From NCBI RefSeq assembly GCF_000368085.1, contig NZ_KB849239.1, positions 3,567,467-3,631,466 on the forward strand: a stretch of DNA of 64,000 nucleotides. The letters run 5' to 3'. The translations under genes and the position numbers were made by a program. This document shows positions 10,157-19,390 of this stretch, one piece after another (the first letter of the stretch is position 1; the number at the start of each line of letters is the position of its first letter). This stretch comes from Acinetobacter nosocomialis NIPH 2119 (GTDB taxonomy: Bacteria; Pseudomonadota; Gammaproteobacteria; Pseudomonadales; Moraxellaceae). Below the pieces are notes generated by a model, which saw nothing but the letters and a program-made list of their open reading frames with translations, had not been told where the DNA came from and ran no database searches.

Positions 10157-11034
10157 AAAAAAGAAGTCTTTCTATAGAGCCTTTTCATTATTGGTGGCAA
10201 GACCGAGTCTTTATTGTCGCGATAATACTCGCAATCTTATTGCATACTTTTATACTGCTCATCCATTTTGCGATGCCTGCACCATCAGAACAATCGACTA
10301 AAGAAATTGCGATATCGGTTCGTCCTACAGAAGAGATCGTTAAGCATGCAGACTTTTTAGCTCAAGCAGACCAGCAGGGTTCGGGAACTTTTCGAGCGGC
10401 TCATCGAATGTCCAGTAATTCTCCGACGCCTATGCCGACTGATGCTTCAACTGGCGAAGCTCAGTTAGACACTTTGGAAAAAGTGCAGCAACAAAGAGAA
10501 CTTAAATTTGAAGAAAAAGTATTAATGACTGTGTTGAGTTGGCAGAAACAAGCAGAGGAGAGTCAAAGGAAAAAAGCACTTGAACAGTTACAGAGCCAAT
10601 TTCAAGCAAAAGCCGCAATGGTCGCGAGCCTTGAAGCTCAATATTTGCAACGTCAGCAAGATTTCAGCCGCCAACAAAAAATAAAAACAGTAGATGGTAT
10701 TCAAGCCAAGAAAGATGCCTCAGCAGCTTATCTAGATAAATTCCGTGAAAAAGTAGAGCTTTACGGTAACCGCTATTATCCAGAAGAAGCCAAGCAGCAA
10801 CAGCTAAAAGGTGAAGTCCGCCTTATGGTAATTTTAAATGCTCAAGGGGGAATTCGTGCAATTCGTTTACTTGAAAGTTCAGGACATCCAGTTTTAGATG
10901 AGGCAGCAAAGGCATCAGTACGTCGTGGAGCACCGTTTGGTCGTTTTGATACAAATATGAAGGATATTTCCGAGCTACGTATTGTACGTACTTGGCGTTT
11001 TGATCCAGCTGAAGCCGAGTTTGAAGTTCATTAA
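10150..11034 (+). CDS. energy transducer TonB-like protein
   Basis: This is an inner-membrane protein with an N-terminal anchor (about residues 18-41, VFIVAIILAILLHTFILLIHF). A long polar linker follows. Residues about 105-185 are Gln/Glu/Lys-rich and probably coiled coil. The TonB C-terminal domain covers about 205-290 (YYPEEAKQQQLKGEVRLMVILNAQGGIRAIRLLESSGHPVLDEAA). TonB transmits proton-motive energy to outer-membrane receptors. The linker here is not the Pro-rich type, and no exbBD genes are adjacent, so it could be a specialised paralogue. No other in-frame start exists nearby. Its own start lacks a well-spaced Shine-Dalgarno. Confidence 0.85.
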   Translation: MLKKRSLSIEPFHYWWQDRVFIVAIILAILLHTFILLIHFAMPAPSEQSTKEIAISVRPTEEIVKHADFLAQADQQGSGTFRAAHRMSSNSPTPMPTDASTGEAQLDTLEKVQQQRELKFEEKVLMTVLSWQKQAEESQRKKALEQLQSQFQAKAAMVASLEAQYLQRQQDFSRQQKIKTVDGIQAKKDASAAYLDKFREKVELYGNRYYPEEAKQQQLKGEVRLMVILNAQGGIRAIRLLESSGHPVLDEAAKASVRRGAPFGRFDTNMKDISELRIVRTWRFDPAEAEFEVH

Positions 11035-11036
11035 TG

Positions 11037-11074
11037 AAAAAATGTGGATAACTTTTAGGATATCCACATTTTAA
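11037..11074. terminator. bidirectional terminator between tonB-like gene and ybeY
   Basis: AAAATGTGGATA and TATCCACATTTT form a 12-bp stem with a 10-nt loop. It is flanked by A on the left and T on the right and serves the two converging transcripts. Confidence 0.8.
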
Positions 11075-11122
11075 AATGAATTAAGAAGCTATTTGCTTTC
11101 TTAATAGTTTGAGAGAAATTGG

Positions 11123-11599
11123 TTATTCCTGATAAGGATTAGCAATATTGAGTTTAGCTAAAATTTCGATCTCTAAACCTTCCATTTCTTCTGCATCTTC
11201 ATCACTTATTTCATGGTCATAGCCGAGTAAGTGCAGAACACCATGTACTAAAAGATGTGCAAAATGATTTTGGGCAGTTTTCTTTTGTTCCAGAGCTTCT
11301 TGTAGTACCACTGGAATACAAATCACCAAATCACCTAGTGGTAATGCATCAAGCATTGGTAGGACTTCTTCGGGAATGTCGCTTGGAAACGAGAGAACAT
11401 TGGTGGGTTTATCTTTCTCACGATATTGCAAGTTAAGTTGATGGCTTTCTTCCAGATCAACACAGGCAACACCAATTTCACAGTCTTCTTTGTAGCCAAC
11501 GTGGCGTAAAGTTGTCTCAATAATTTTTTTGAGTTGAGCTCGTTTGAGCTCTAACTCAGGGGATTGAAAGTCTTGTTGTAAACTTAAACTGATTTTCAA
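11123..11599 (-). CDS. ybeY: endoribonuclease / rRNA maturation factor YbeY
   Basis: This 158-residue metalloprotein acts in 16S rRNA 3' end maturation and ribosome quality control. The zinc motif [11 protein letters not shown] supplies His119, His123 and His129, matching the invariant H-x3-H-x5-H of the family. The upstream NVLSFPSD motif is also present. The gene begins 9 nt after the ybeZ stop, so the two are cotranscribed, as in many gammaproteobacteria. Confidence 0.97.
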   Translation of the reverse strand: MKISLSLQQDFQSPELELKRAQLKKIIETTLRHVGYKEDCEIGVACVDLEESHQLNLQYREKDKPTNVLSFPSDIPEEVLPMLDALPLGDLVICIPVVLQEALEQKKTAQNHFAHLLVHGVLHLLGYDHEISDEDAEEMEGLEIEILAKLNIANPYQE

Positions 11600-11608
11600 A
11601 GTGAATCC

Positions 11609-12697
11609 TTAGGCATCCTGATGTTGCAGGTCTGCTGCTGTATCGTTTTCAGCGACTAATGCTTCTTGGCGTGCTTTACGTTCAGCGCGTGCTTCAGCAT
11701 TAAGACGCTGTTGTTCACCATCCCAACCTTCATACGCTTCAACAATTTTTTGAACAAGTTGATGACGTACAACGTCGCGAGAATGGAAACGGGTAATATG
11801 AATTTCTTTAATATTCTCAAGTACACGAAGGGCGTGTGCCAAACCGGATTGTTGGCCTCGAGGTAAATCTACTTGAGTAATGTCACCTGTAATCACTGCA
11901 CGAGAGCCAAAACCTAAACGGGTCAAGAACATTTTCATTTGTTCAGGCGTAGTGTTTTGCGCTTCATCCAAAATTACAAATGAATGGTTAAGTGTACGGC
12001 CACGCATATAAGCAAGAGGCGCCACTTCAATCACTTGACGCTCGATTAACTTGGCAACTTTTTCAAAGCCAAGCATTTCGTAAAGGGCATCGTAAAGAGG
12101 ACGTAGGTATGGATCAATTTTCTGGGTGAGATCACCAGGTAAGAAACCGAGCTTTTCTCCTGCTTCTACCGCAGGGCGAACAAGTAAAATCCGCTGGATT
12201 TCATTACGCTCTAACATGTCGACTGCGGCGGCAACTGCTAAATAAGTCTTACCTGTACCAGCAGGGCCTACACCAAAAGAAATATCGCTTTGTAAAATAC
12301 GTTGTACATAGCGTTTTTGATTGGCACCACGTGGATTAATGCGACCTTTTCGAGTCTGGAAATAGACATCCATTGGCGCATCATGCTCTTCCATCTCTTC
12401 ACCAACTAACTCGAAATTACGTTCAGTTTGTGAAGATTGAATCAAGAGATGTAATAGATCAGCACTGATTTGCTGAGACTCTTCAGTTTCTTCGTAGAGT
12501 CGTTGCAATAATGCTTCGGCTCTCCCAACAGCATCTATCTCACCATCTATGTGAAAAACATCTCCACGATGAGTAATTTTGACATCTAAACGCTGTTCGA
12601 TTTGCTTAAGGTGCCCATTATAGGCACCCAAGATGCTCTTTAAACGTTCCATTGAAATTTCAGGAAATGTTACGGTACGTCGAATCGCTGCAGTCAA
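11609..12697 (-). CDS. ybeZ: PhoH-like ATPase YbeZ
   Basis: This is a cytoplasmic P-loop NTPase of 362 residues that works with YbeY in RNA metabolism. Walker A is GPAGTGKT at residues 144-151 and Walker B is VILDEAQ at about 241-247. An N-terminal KH-like RNA-binding segment covers about 1-75. The region after the ATPase core ends in a charged, probably disordered tail (AEARAERKARQEALVAEND). It lies in the operon miaB-ybeZ-ybeY with a 37-bp gap after miaB. Confidence 0.95.
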   Translation of the reverse strand: MTAAIRRTVTFPEISMERLKSILGAYNGHLKQIEQRLDVKITHRGDVFHIDGEIDAVGRAEALLQRLYEETEESQQISADLLHLLIQSSQTERNFELVGEEMEEHDAPMDVYFQTRKGRINPRGANQKRYVQRILQSDISFGVGPAGTGKTYLAVAAAVDMLERNEIQRILLVRPAVEAGEKLGFLPGDLTQKIDPYLRPLYDALYEMLGFEKVAKLIERQVIEVAPLAYMRGRTLNHSFVILDEAQNTTPEQMKMFLTRLGFGSRAVITGDITQVDLPRGQQSGLAHALRVLENIKEIHITRFHSRDVVRHQLVQKIVEAYEGWDGEQQRLNAEARAERKARQEALVAENDTAADLQHQDA

Positions 12698-12734
12698 GAG
12701 AAAACCTTTCAGTAGACTTTAGAATACCTCTACA

Positions 12735-14186
12735 TTACGCCACGTCAGGCTCAAGATTCAAGAGTTCACCGTAAACTAAATTTAAAGTTTTAATTTCAGT
12801 AATCTCGATCTCGGCAAAACGGCCAACCCAAGAAGCATCACCTACAAAAGTTACTAAGCGAGTATTGTCTGCTGTACCTACTAAAATATTAGGGTCTTGA
12901 TCAGACACTTTCTCGATAAGTACACGTTCAATTTTGCCAAGCATTGCATCAGTTTTTTCAATACTAGATTGCTTAATGACTTGTTGAACTTGTGCTAAAC
13001 GTTCTTTTTTAACATGTTCAGGAGTTGTATCTGGTAAGTCAGATGCTGGTGTGCCAGGGCGTTTTGAGTAAACAAAGCTATAAGAGTGATCGAAGTCTAA
13101 ATCTTTGATAAATTGCAATGTTTCTGCAAAGTTTTCGTCAGTTTCTCCTGGGAAACCAATAATAAAATCGCTCGATAAATGCATATCCGGGCGTATTTTA
13201 CGTAACTTGGCAATCTTGTCGATGTATACATCAATAGTGTGATTTCGCTTCATTGCTTTAAGTACATCATTTGATCCACTTTGTACTGGCAGATGTAAGT
13301 GTGAAACCATTTGAGGTAAATCTTCATAACACTGAATAAGTTCATCGGAGAACTCAAGCGGGTGTGAAGTTGTATAACGTAAACGGCCAATTCCAGGAAT
13401 TTCTGCAACGAGTCGTAACAATTCAGGGAAGGTACAAATACCACCTTCGAATGTTTCACCACGATATCCGTTTACATTTTGACCAAGTAAGCTAATTTCA
13501 CGAACGCCTTTTTCAGCAAGACCCGCGATTTCTGCAAGCACATCATCAAGTGGACGAGAAACCTCTTCGCCACGAGTATATGGAACCACACAGAAAGAAC
13601 AGTATTTAGAGCAACCTTCCATAATAGAAACGAATGCTTTGAAACCTTCTACGCGCGGTTCAGGTAAGAAGTCGAACTTTTCAATATCCGGGAATGAAAT
13701 ATCAACGAGCTTAATTTTTTCTTTTTTCGGCTTTTCCACTTGTGCGTGATGTTGGTCAAGCATTTGTGGTAAACGGTGTAAGGTTTGTGGGCCAAAAATC
13801 ATGTCGACATATGGCGCACGTTTTTGAATGTTGTCACCTTCTTGAGATGCAACACAACCACCTACACCAATCACAAGATCAGGATTTTGTTCTTTTAACT
13901 TGCGCCAACGACCTAATTCACTAAATACTTTCTCTTGTGCCTTTTCACGGATAGAGCACGTATTCATGAGCAGAATGTCTGCTTCATTAGGGTTAGTTGT
14001 TAAAACGTAACCGTGAGAATCCCCTAAAAGGTCTGCCATACGGTGACTGTCATACTCATTCATCTGACACCCTTGAGTTTCAATATATAATTTCTTTATT
14101 GAAACATCAGTGGTGTGCGTTGGCTGGGTAACAGTGTTTTCTGAGGCAGCTTTGGCACCATTGGGAATGAAGGTTTGAACCGTCAT
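12735..14186 (-). CDS. miaB: tRNA-2-methylthio-N6-dimethylallyladenosine synthase MiaB
   Basis: This radical-SAM enzyme adds a methylthio group to i6A37 in tRNAs reading UNN codons. The N-terminal MTTase domain holds the first cluster ligands Cys40, Cys77 and Cys111. The radical-SAM motif CSKYCSFC gives Cys192, Cys196 and Cys199. A C-terminal TRAM domain (about 405-475) follows. AGGAG sits 5 nt before the ATG. The protein has about 28 extra, poorly structured residues before the first beta strand. A terminator-like hairpin in the leader may influence the operon. Confidence 0.97.
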   Translation of the reverse strand: MTVQTFIPNGAKAASENTVTQPTHTTDVSIKKLYIETQGCQMNEYDSHRMADLLGDSHGYVLTTNPNEADILLMNTCSIREKAQEKVFSELGRWRKLKEQNPDLVIGVGGCVASQEGDNIQKRAPYVDMIFGPQTLHRLPQMLDQHHAQVEKPKKEKIKLVDISFPDIEKFDFLPEPRVEGFKAFVSIMEGCSKYCSFCVVPYTRGEEVSRPLDDVLAEIAGLAEKGVREISLLGQNVNGYRGETFEGGICTFPELLRLVAEIPGIGRLRYTTSHPLEFSDELIQCYEDLPQMVSHLHLPVQSGSNDVLKAMKRNHTIDVYIDKIAKLRKIRPDMHLSSDFIIGFPGETDENFAETLQFIKDLDFDHSYSFVYSKRPGTPASDLPDTTPEHVKKERLAQVQQVIKQSSIEKTDAMLGKIERVLIEKVSDQDPNILVGTADNTRLVTFVGDASWVGRFAEIEITEIKTLNLVYGELLNLEPDVA

Positions 14187-14224
14187 GTAGGCTCCTAACA
14201 GATCGATCTAGATAAATAATAAAA

Positions 14225-14241
14225 TGACCCAAAACGGGTCA
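14225..14241 (-). promoter_or_regulatory. terminator-like hairpin in the miaB leader
   Basis: On the minus strand, TGACCC and GGGTCA pair around a 5-nt loop and are followed by TTTTATTATTTAT. The structure lies 39 nt before the miaB ATG. Its position suggests attenuation, or a terminator of transcription entering from the divergent side. Confidence 0.45.
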
Positions 14242-14431
14242 AACCGATCATTATAGCAGTATTTGAGCCAGACAGATAACAATAAACTGCCATAAGCTGC
14301 ACATGATTTATGAAGACAAATGACATAAATTTTAATGATGTCGAATCAGATAGTTACATAACACAACAAAAGAATGTACGAAGAATAATTAAACTATGCC
14401 TAAAGGTGGATAGTCAGGGTTTAGCACATTT

Positions 14432-16417
14432 ATGAGACCAGGTAAAAAGAGCTCATCAAACAAGAGTCGTGTGATGAAAAATAAATATGCACATCGTAGC
14501 TGGTTAGGAGCTGTGTGTTTACTTGGTTGTTCATTGTCTTATGCCGCAGAAGAACAATTTAACGATGCATTAAATGCCGCCAATAGTGGTAATACTGCTT
14601 TATTAGATCAATATCAGGCTGCAATGCAAAATGATGTGTTGGGCTATTATCCTGAATACTGGAAGTTAAACAGTAATTTAGGATTTCAATCTCCAACTTC
14701 AATTGTAAGTTTTGCCCAGCGCTATCCACAATCTGCTATGGCAGAGAAGCTTGCAGCGGATTATGTTGAAGAAAAAGTTAAACAAGCTGATTTTGTATCT
14801 GCACAGCCATTGTTACCTTATGTCTCTAACCCTGACCCAGCCGAAAATTGTGCTTTGGCACAGGTACGAGCTAAAAGTGGTGATGCATTGGTATTTGCAG
14901 AATATAAAGATGTTTGGTTAGCCACTGAATCACAACCAGACTCTTGTGTTGGGCTAGGTCGTATGATGCTTACCAGTCCATTAATGAGTAACCAAGATAA
15001 GCAACAGCGTCTGTGGGTACAGCTACGTTCAGGCTTATCAGGACAAGCTCTTGCAACTGCTCAAAGTCTTGGAATGAATCTTTCTTTGGCTCAGCTCAAC
15101 CAGATTCAGGCGAATCCTCTTAATTATTTATGGACCGCTCCAAAGACCAACGATGTAGATTATGCCTATTTGATTTTCGCATTAGGTCGTTTAGCGAATA
15201 ATGATTTAGGTAATGCTTTTGCAAATGTACAGCGTGTAGCGCAAGGTACTCCAGAGAGCGTGCAAAAGTATCTTTATCGAACCGTGGCTTATATCGGTGG
15301 CACGACGGTGATGAAAAATAATTTTAACCGTGAAGTACTTCAATATTTTGATGCCAGCTATGGTTATCCGCTAAGTCCTGAAGAAGCTGAAATTTATGCA
15401 CGACAAGCTATTCGCTTTAGCGCATGGGAAAGCTTAATTCGTGCGATTGATAGCATGTCAGTTTCCCAGAAACAAGAAGATCGCTGGCAATATTGGTTAG
15501 CCCGTGCGACAGAACAACGTGGCGATAGTAACTCTAAAAACACGGCACAGCGTATTTATAAAAAATTAGCTGAAAGTGGGGATGATTATCACAATCTTCT
15601 TGCAAAAGACCGGTTAGGTGTACGTTATAACCATCAGCCATATAACGACGAGCCGACTGCAAGCGATTTACGCCGTCTAGATCAAAATATTCACTTTAAT
15701 CGTGCATTTACTTTAAGACGTATTAACGCAAATCCAACGTATACCAACCGTGAATGGAACTGGGCAGTCCGTCAAGCATATCTTCAGCATGACGATGGAT
15801 TATTATTGGCTGCGGCAAAACGTGCTCACGATATGGGATGGTATGATCGTGCAATTTACGCAGCAGATCGTACAACGAATAAACATAATGATACGTATCG
15901 TTATGTGACTCCGCATAAGACTAATGTCGTAAGTCATAGTTACAATGCTGGAATTGATCCTGCGTGGGCTTATGGTTTAATGCGTCAAGAAAGTCGGTTT
16001 GTTACCTCGGCACGTTCTCATGTAGGAGCTGGTGGCCTTATGCAAATTATGCCTGATACAGCAAAGTTGATTGCTCGTCAGATGGGAGAGACATATAATC
16101 CGGCGGCGTTAAGTGAAATGAATACCAATATTCGTTATGGAACATTTTATTTATCAATGATTCAAGGGCAGTTAAGCAATAACCCTGTTTTAGCGACAGC
16201 AGGCTATAATGCTGGCCCAAATCGTGCAAGACGTTGGCAACCCGATTACCAACCGATTGAAGCTGATCAATATACAGAAACCATTCCATTGCTTGAGACT
16301 AGAGATTATGTCAAGCATGTCATGACAAATGCGACCCATTATGGAGTGGTGTTGGGGCAAGGCGCTCAGTCGCTAATACAGCGTATGAAAGTCATTCCAA
16401 TGCGATCATCACCTTAA
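14432..16417 (+). CDS. soluble lytic murein transglycosylase (Slt70-like)
   Basis: This periplasmic enzyme cleaves peptidoglycan glycan strands with formation of 1,6-anhydro-muropeptides. An N-terminal secretion signal ends near LSYA. A long alpha-helical superhelix of about 450 residues follows, then the C-terminal SLT domain with catalytic Glu520 in GLMRQESRF. Other SLT motifs are GAGGLMQIMPDTA and ATAGYNAGPNRARRW. The architecture and 661-aa length match E. coli Slt. The ATG at 14474 (MKNKYAHRS) would give a more usual signal peptide and is a good alternative start. LLGC within the signal is a weak lipobox match, but SPI cleavage is more likely. Confidence 0.93.
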   Translation: MRPGKKSSSNKSRVMKNKYAHRSWLGAVCLLGCSLSYAAEEQFNDALNAANSGNTALLDQYQAAMQNDVLGYYPEYWKLNSNLGFQSPTSIVSFAQRYPQSAMAEKLAADYVEEKVKQADFVSAQPLLPYVSNPDPAENCALAQVRAKSGDALVFAEYKDVWLATESQPDSCVGLGRMMLTSPLMSNQDKQQRLWVQLRSGLSGQALATAQSLGMNLSLAQLNQIQANPLNYLWTAPKTNDVDYAYLIFALGRLANNDLGNAFANVQRVAQGTPESVQKYLYRTVAYIGGTTVMKNNFNREVLQYFDASYGYPLSPEEAEIYARQAIRFSAWESLIRAIDSMSVSQKQEDRWQYWLARATEQRGDSNSKNTAQRIYKKLAESGDDYHNLLAKDRLGVRYNHQPYNDEPTASDLRRLDQNIHFNRAFTLRRINANPTYTNREWNWAVRQAYLQHDDGLLLAAAKRAHDMGWYDRAIYAADRTTNKHNDTYRYVTPHKTNVVSHSYNAGIDPAWAYGLMRQESRFVTSARSHVGAGGLMQIMPDTAKLIARQMGETYNPAALSEMNTNIRYGTFYLSMIQGQLSNNPVLATAGYNAGPNRARRWQPDYQPIEADQYTETIPLLETRDYVKHVMTNATHYGVVLGQGAQSLIQRMKVIPMRSSP

Positions 16418-16474
16418 TTTTAGATGATGAATGATGGAACATTCTTTTAATTGGCATAACCAAGTTTTAATTAA

Positions 16475-17137
16475 ATGAAATATAGATATCTAGGACTTCA
16501 TCCAATATCGCAACTTGCATGGTGGCTCATCTGTGCAAGCATTGGATTGATGAGTTCTGTTTTACATGCGGAACCTGTAAACGTGCAAGGTTATGTCATG
16601 CATGTTCAGATGACGCCTGCTGTCTGTTCGTTAGATCCTTCTAAACAGAAGCAGCGTAAATGTCTTGAAGGGTACTCACTCACAATTACGGGTTTAATGC
16701 CTGAAACAACTAGAACGGACTGTTCAACTGAAAGTTCTGCCACTCTTTCGCCCTTGCAAGCTAAAGTCGTTGCTCGAGTGATGCCAGACAACAACGCTCG
16801 TGTGCAACTTTGGAAGAGTGTTGGTGGCTGTGTACCTATGAACGCCAGTCAGTATTTCCGTACAATTATTAACTTCGCTGAACGATTAAAAATACCTGCC
16901 AATTTAACCAGTTCTAGTAATGTAGAAATGCAACAATCTACATTACGTCAACAATTTACAAAGCTTAACCCGAGTTTGCCACAAAATGGCATTCGTTTTT
17001 CGTGCCAACTTTCACGTTCCGATGTTGTACTTACTGAAGTTAAAGTTTGCTACACAGTAAATGGCCAATATAAGCAATGTTCAAATCATGTAGTCTCTAA
17101 TTGCCCAAGCGAAATTACAATTAAAGGTAGCTATTAA
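16475..17137 (+). CDS. RNase I (T2 family)-like exported protein lacking catalytic histidines
   Basis: The first 32 residues are a signal peptide cleaved near VLHA. The mature part follows the T2/RNase I pattern: YVMHVQMTPAVC, then a cysteine, then LTITGLMPE, which aligns with the CAS I motif (LTxHGLWP). VMP follows, then GGC-x5-QYF, which aligns with CAS II (KHGxC...YF). LTEVKVCYTV then matches the family's C-terminal strand. The CAS I histidine is Thr72, and the CAS II Lys-His pair is missing (WKSVGGC, 113-119). Paired cysteines are kept, so the fold is probably intact but RNase activity is unlikely. The assignment is by remembered family motifs, not a database search. It is 220 aa and lies between slt and mdh. 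Confidence 0.65.
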   Translation: MKYRYLGLHPISQLAWWLICASIGLMSSVLHAEPVNVQGYVMHVQMTPAVCSLDPSKQKQRKCLEGYSLTITGLMPETTRTDCSTESSATLSPLQAKVVARVMPDNNARVQLWKSVGGCVPMNASQYFRTIINFAERLKIPANLTSSSNVEMQQSTLRQQFTKLNPSLPQNGIRFSCQLSRSDVVLTEVKVCYTVNGQYKQCSNHVVSNCPSEITIKGSY

Positions 17138-17348
17138 GAGTAGCTACCATTTCACAGAAAAATGCTCACCATACATTGAATCTATTTGTAAAGGTTAATT
17201 TGTATTTTCTATCAGACTTTTGGTGAAAATGAGTCGCTTTTACATGCATCTGCAACTTCTTTAGAGTACAATCTTTGCCGTTTATGATGATTTGGTTAAG
17301 TAGAATCGCTATTTAGCCCGATTAAGGACACTCATTGGAGACAATTAC

Positions 17349-18335
17349 ATGAAGCAACCCGTTCGTGTTGCCGTGACTGGCGCTGCAGGTCAAATTGGTT
17401 ACAGCTTATTATTCCGTATCGCAAGCGGTGAAATGTTAGGTAAAGATCAACCTGTTATTTTACAATTGCTTGAAGTTCCAGTTGAAAAAGCACAACAAGC
17501 GCTTAAAGGCGTAATGATGGAACTTGATGACTGTGCTTTCCCTTTATTGGCTGGCATGATCGGGACTGATGATCCTAAAGTTGCATTTAAAGATGCTGAC
17601 TATGCATTATTAGTTGGTTCTCGCCCACGTGGTCCTGGTATGGAACGTGCTGACTTGTTAAAAGTTAACGGTGAAATCTTCATTGGCCAAGGTCAAGCAT
17701 TAAACGAAGTTGCTAGCCGTGACGTTAAAGTATTAGTTGTAGGTAACCCTGCAAATACAAACGCTTACATCGCAATGAAATCTGCTCCAGATCTTCCAGC
17801 GAAAAACTTCACAGCAATGTTACGTCTTGACCACAACCGTGCATTGACTCAAGTTGCTCAAAAAGCTGGTGTTGCAGTTGCTGACATCGAAAAATTAACA
17901 GTTTGGGGTAACCACTCTCCAACAATGTATGCTGACTACCGTTTTGCTACTGCAAATGGTGAAAGCTTAAAAGACAAGATCAACGATCCAGCTTGGAACA
18001 AAGACGTATTCCTTCCAACTGTTGGTAAGCGTGGTGCTGCGATTATCGAAGCGCGTGGTTTGTCTTCTGCTGCTTCTGCTGCTAATGCTGCAATCGACCA
18101 TATGCGCGATTGGGCACTTGGTACAAACGGCAAGTGGGTAACTATGGGTATTCCATCTGATGGTTCTTATGGTATTCCTGAAGGCGTTATGTTCGGTTTC
18201 CCTGTAACAACAGAAAACGGTGAATACAAAATCGTTCAAGGTTTAGAAATCGATGAATTCAGCCGTGAGCGTATCAACTTCACTCTAAACGAGCTTGAAG
18301 AAGAACGTGCAGCAATTGCTGACATGCTAAAATAA
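17349..18335 (+). CDS. mdh: malate dehydrogenase
   Basis: This cytoplasmic TCA-cycle enzyme interconverts malate and oxaloacetate with NAD+. The dinucleotide-binding loop is [13 protein letters not shown] at residues 8-20. The substrate-binding [15 protein letters not shown], the conserved RLDHNRA and the catalytic [10 protein letters not shown] follow in order. At 328 aa with this N-terminus it belongs to the LDH-like cytosolic-type MDH found in Acinetobacter and Burkholderia, not the shorter E. coli type. TTGGAG lies 8 nt before the ATG. The codon use is strongly biased, as expected for high expression. Confidence 0.98.
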   Translation: MKQPVRVAVTGAAGQIGYSLLFRIASGEMLGKDQPVILQLLEVPVEKAQQALKGVMMELDDCAFPLLAGMIGTDDPKVAFKDADYALLVGSRPRGPGMERADLLKVNGEIFIGQGQALNEVASRDVKVLVVGNPANTNAYIAMKSAPDLPAKNFTAMLRLDHNRALTQVAQKAGVAVADIEKLTVWGNHSPTMYADYRFATANGESLKDKINDPAWNKDVFLPTVGKRGAAIIEARGLSSAASAANAAIDHMRDWALGTNGKWVTMGIPSDGSYGIPEGVMFGFPVTTENGEYKIVQGLEIDEFSRERINFTLNELEEERAAIADMLK

Positions 18336-18354
18336 TTCATTAGTTAAATGAATT

Positions 18355-18386
18355 GGAAAAGCACTCTCTTGTAGGGTGCTTTTTTA
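18355..18386 (+). terminator. mdh terminator
   Basis: AAAAGCACTC and GGGTGCTTTT pair (one G-U) around a 7-nt loop, followed by T residues, 20 nt after the mdh stop. Confidence 0.85.
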
Positions 18387-18498
18387 TATTTGAAATTTAA
18401 TAAGAACACACAAAAAACAACAAGAAAATATAGACCTAGATATACAACTAACATCTATTGTTGCTAGATTATTGAAAAGAAGCCATGGGAGAATAACA

Positions 18499-18744
18499 AT
18501 GTTTGAACAGCAACCGACATTACAACTTTTATTCGAGCAATTGGGTTTAGATGCTGATGACGCGAGTATTGAAAATTTTATAAAAACGCATCAGTTACCC
18601 GCTGAGCAGAAGTTACATGAAGCATCTTTTTGGTCCCAAGGTCAAAGTGATTTCCTAAAAAGCCATTGGGAAAAAGATGATGAGTGGATTGTCGTCATTG
18701 ATGAACTTAATGAGCAGCTACACGAAGATAGTGTAAAAAAATAA
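18499..18744 (+). CDS. DUF2789 family small protein
   Basis: This 81-residue acidic protein has no signal peptide. The pattern MFEQQPTLQLLFEQLGLDADDASIENFIKTH, followed later by FWSQGQSDFLKSHWEKDDEWIVVIDELNEQL, is that of DUF2789. These small proteins are found in Pseudomonas, Acinetobacter and Shewanella and have no known function. The ATG at 18499 has GGGAG 7 nt upstream. An earlier reading start at 18472 lacks a ribosome site. Confidence 0.85.
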   Translation: MFEQQPTLQLLFEQLGLDADDASIENFIKTHQLPAEQKLHEASFWSQGQSDFLKSHWEKDDEWIVVIDELNEQLHEDSVKK

Positions 18745-18751
18745 CCAAATA

Positions 18752-18784
18752 AAAAGGCCTGTTTATAAATAACAGGCCTTTTAA
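18752..18784. terminator. bidirectional terminator
   Basis: AAAAGGCCTGTT and AACAGGCCTTTT form a 12-bp stem with a 7-nt loop. It lies between the DUF2789 gene and the converging 18795-19322 gene. Confidence 0.9.
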
Positions 18785-18794
18785 AATTCACACT

Positions 18795-19322
18795 TTAGTG
18801 GGTTTTGAATTTTAATAATTCTTTATACCATGGCTCATGGCGTATTGGATGAAATACCGGGTGTTCATGAACCAACTCAAGATCACATTGAGCAGTTGAT
18901 AGATATTTTGTAAGCCAATGTCGGGTAAGAGCTGGTTTTTCCTGCGCTGCCGAAGCATAAGCCAAGAAAAAGTATATATCACTATGGTGATGGTGAGCTA
19001 AGGGCTTTAAAATTTGCTGTGCAATGAGCGCAAAGCGTTTTTCTTTATTTAGCTCAAAATAAATCATATACGCTTTAGCTAAATGAAGAGATAAATTCAA
19101 ATACAAACGCATCGGCATTTCATCGTATTCCATACGAGCTTGCTCAAGCAAAACAATAGCTTCTTGCAAAAAATGAATTTGCTCTTGACGAACACGGCTT
19201 AATACAACGAGCTGCATACGTAAATCTGCACGTTCCAAAGCAAGTTCGGGCGTATTCTCAGTTAAATAGAGTTGGTCTGTTTCACCAATTCTGCTCACAA
19301 TCATTTTTGTTTCAATAGACAT
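18795..19322 (-). CDS. conserved hypothetical helical protein
   Basis: This is a 175-residue soluble protein, almost entirely helical, that I cannot assign. Residues 25-165 look like a run of paired helices (QEAIVLLEQARMEYDEMPMRLYLNLSLHLAKAYMIYFE..., then HSDIYFFLAYASAAQEKPALTRHWLTKYLS), consistent with a TPR-like fold. The C-terminus HPVFHPIRHEPWYKELL resembles the end-of-TPR-group motif (FxxLRxxPxWxxL) seen in several bacterial proteins. It begins about 70 nt after the 2OG-oxygenase gene on the same strand and may be cotranscribed with it. Confidence 0.7.
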   Translation of the reverse strand: MSIETKMIVSRIGETDQLYLTENTPELALERADLRMQLVVLSRVRQEQIHFLQEAIVLLEQARMEYDEMPMRLYLNLSLHLAKAYMIYFELNKEKRFALIAQQILKPLAHHHHSDIYFFLAYASAAQEKPALTRHWLTKYLSTAQCDLELVHEHPVFHPIRHEPWYKELLKFKTH

Positions 19323-19390
19323 ACGCCTTCGCCCTTTTTAATCAATAGCTCTTATATCGGGTTTATTTAAGAAATTTAAAGAGCACTTAT

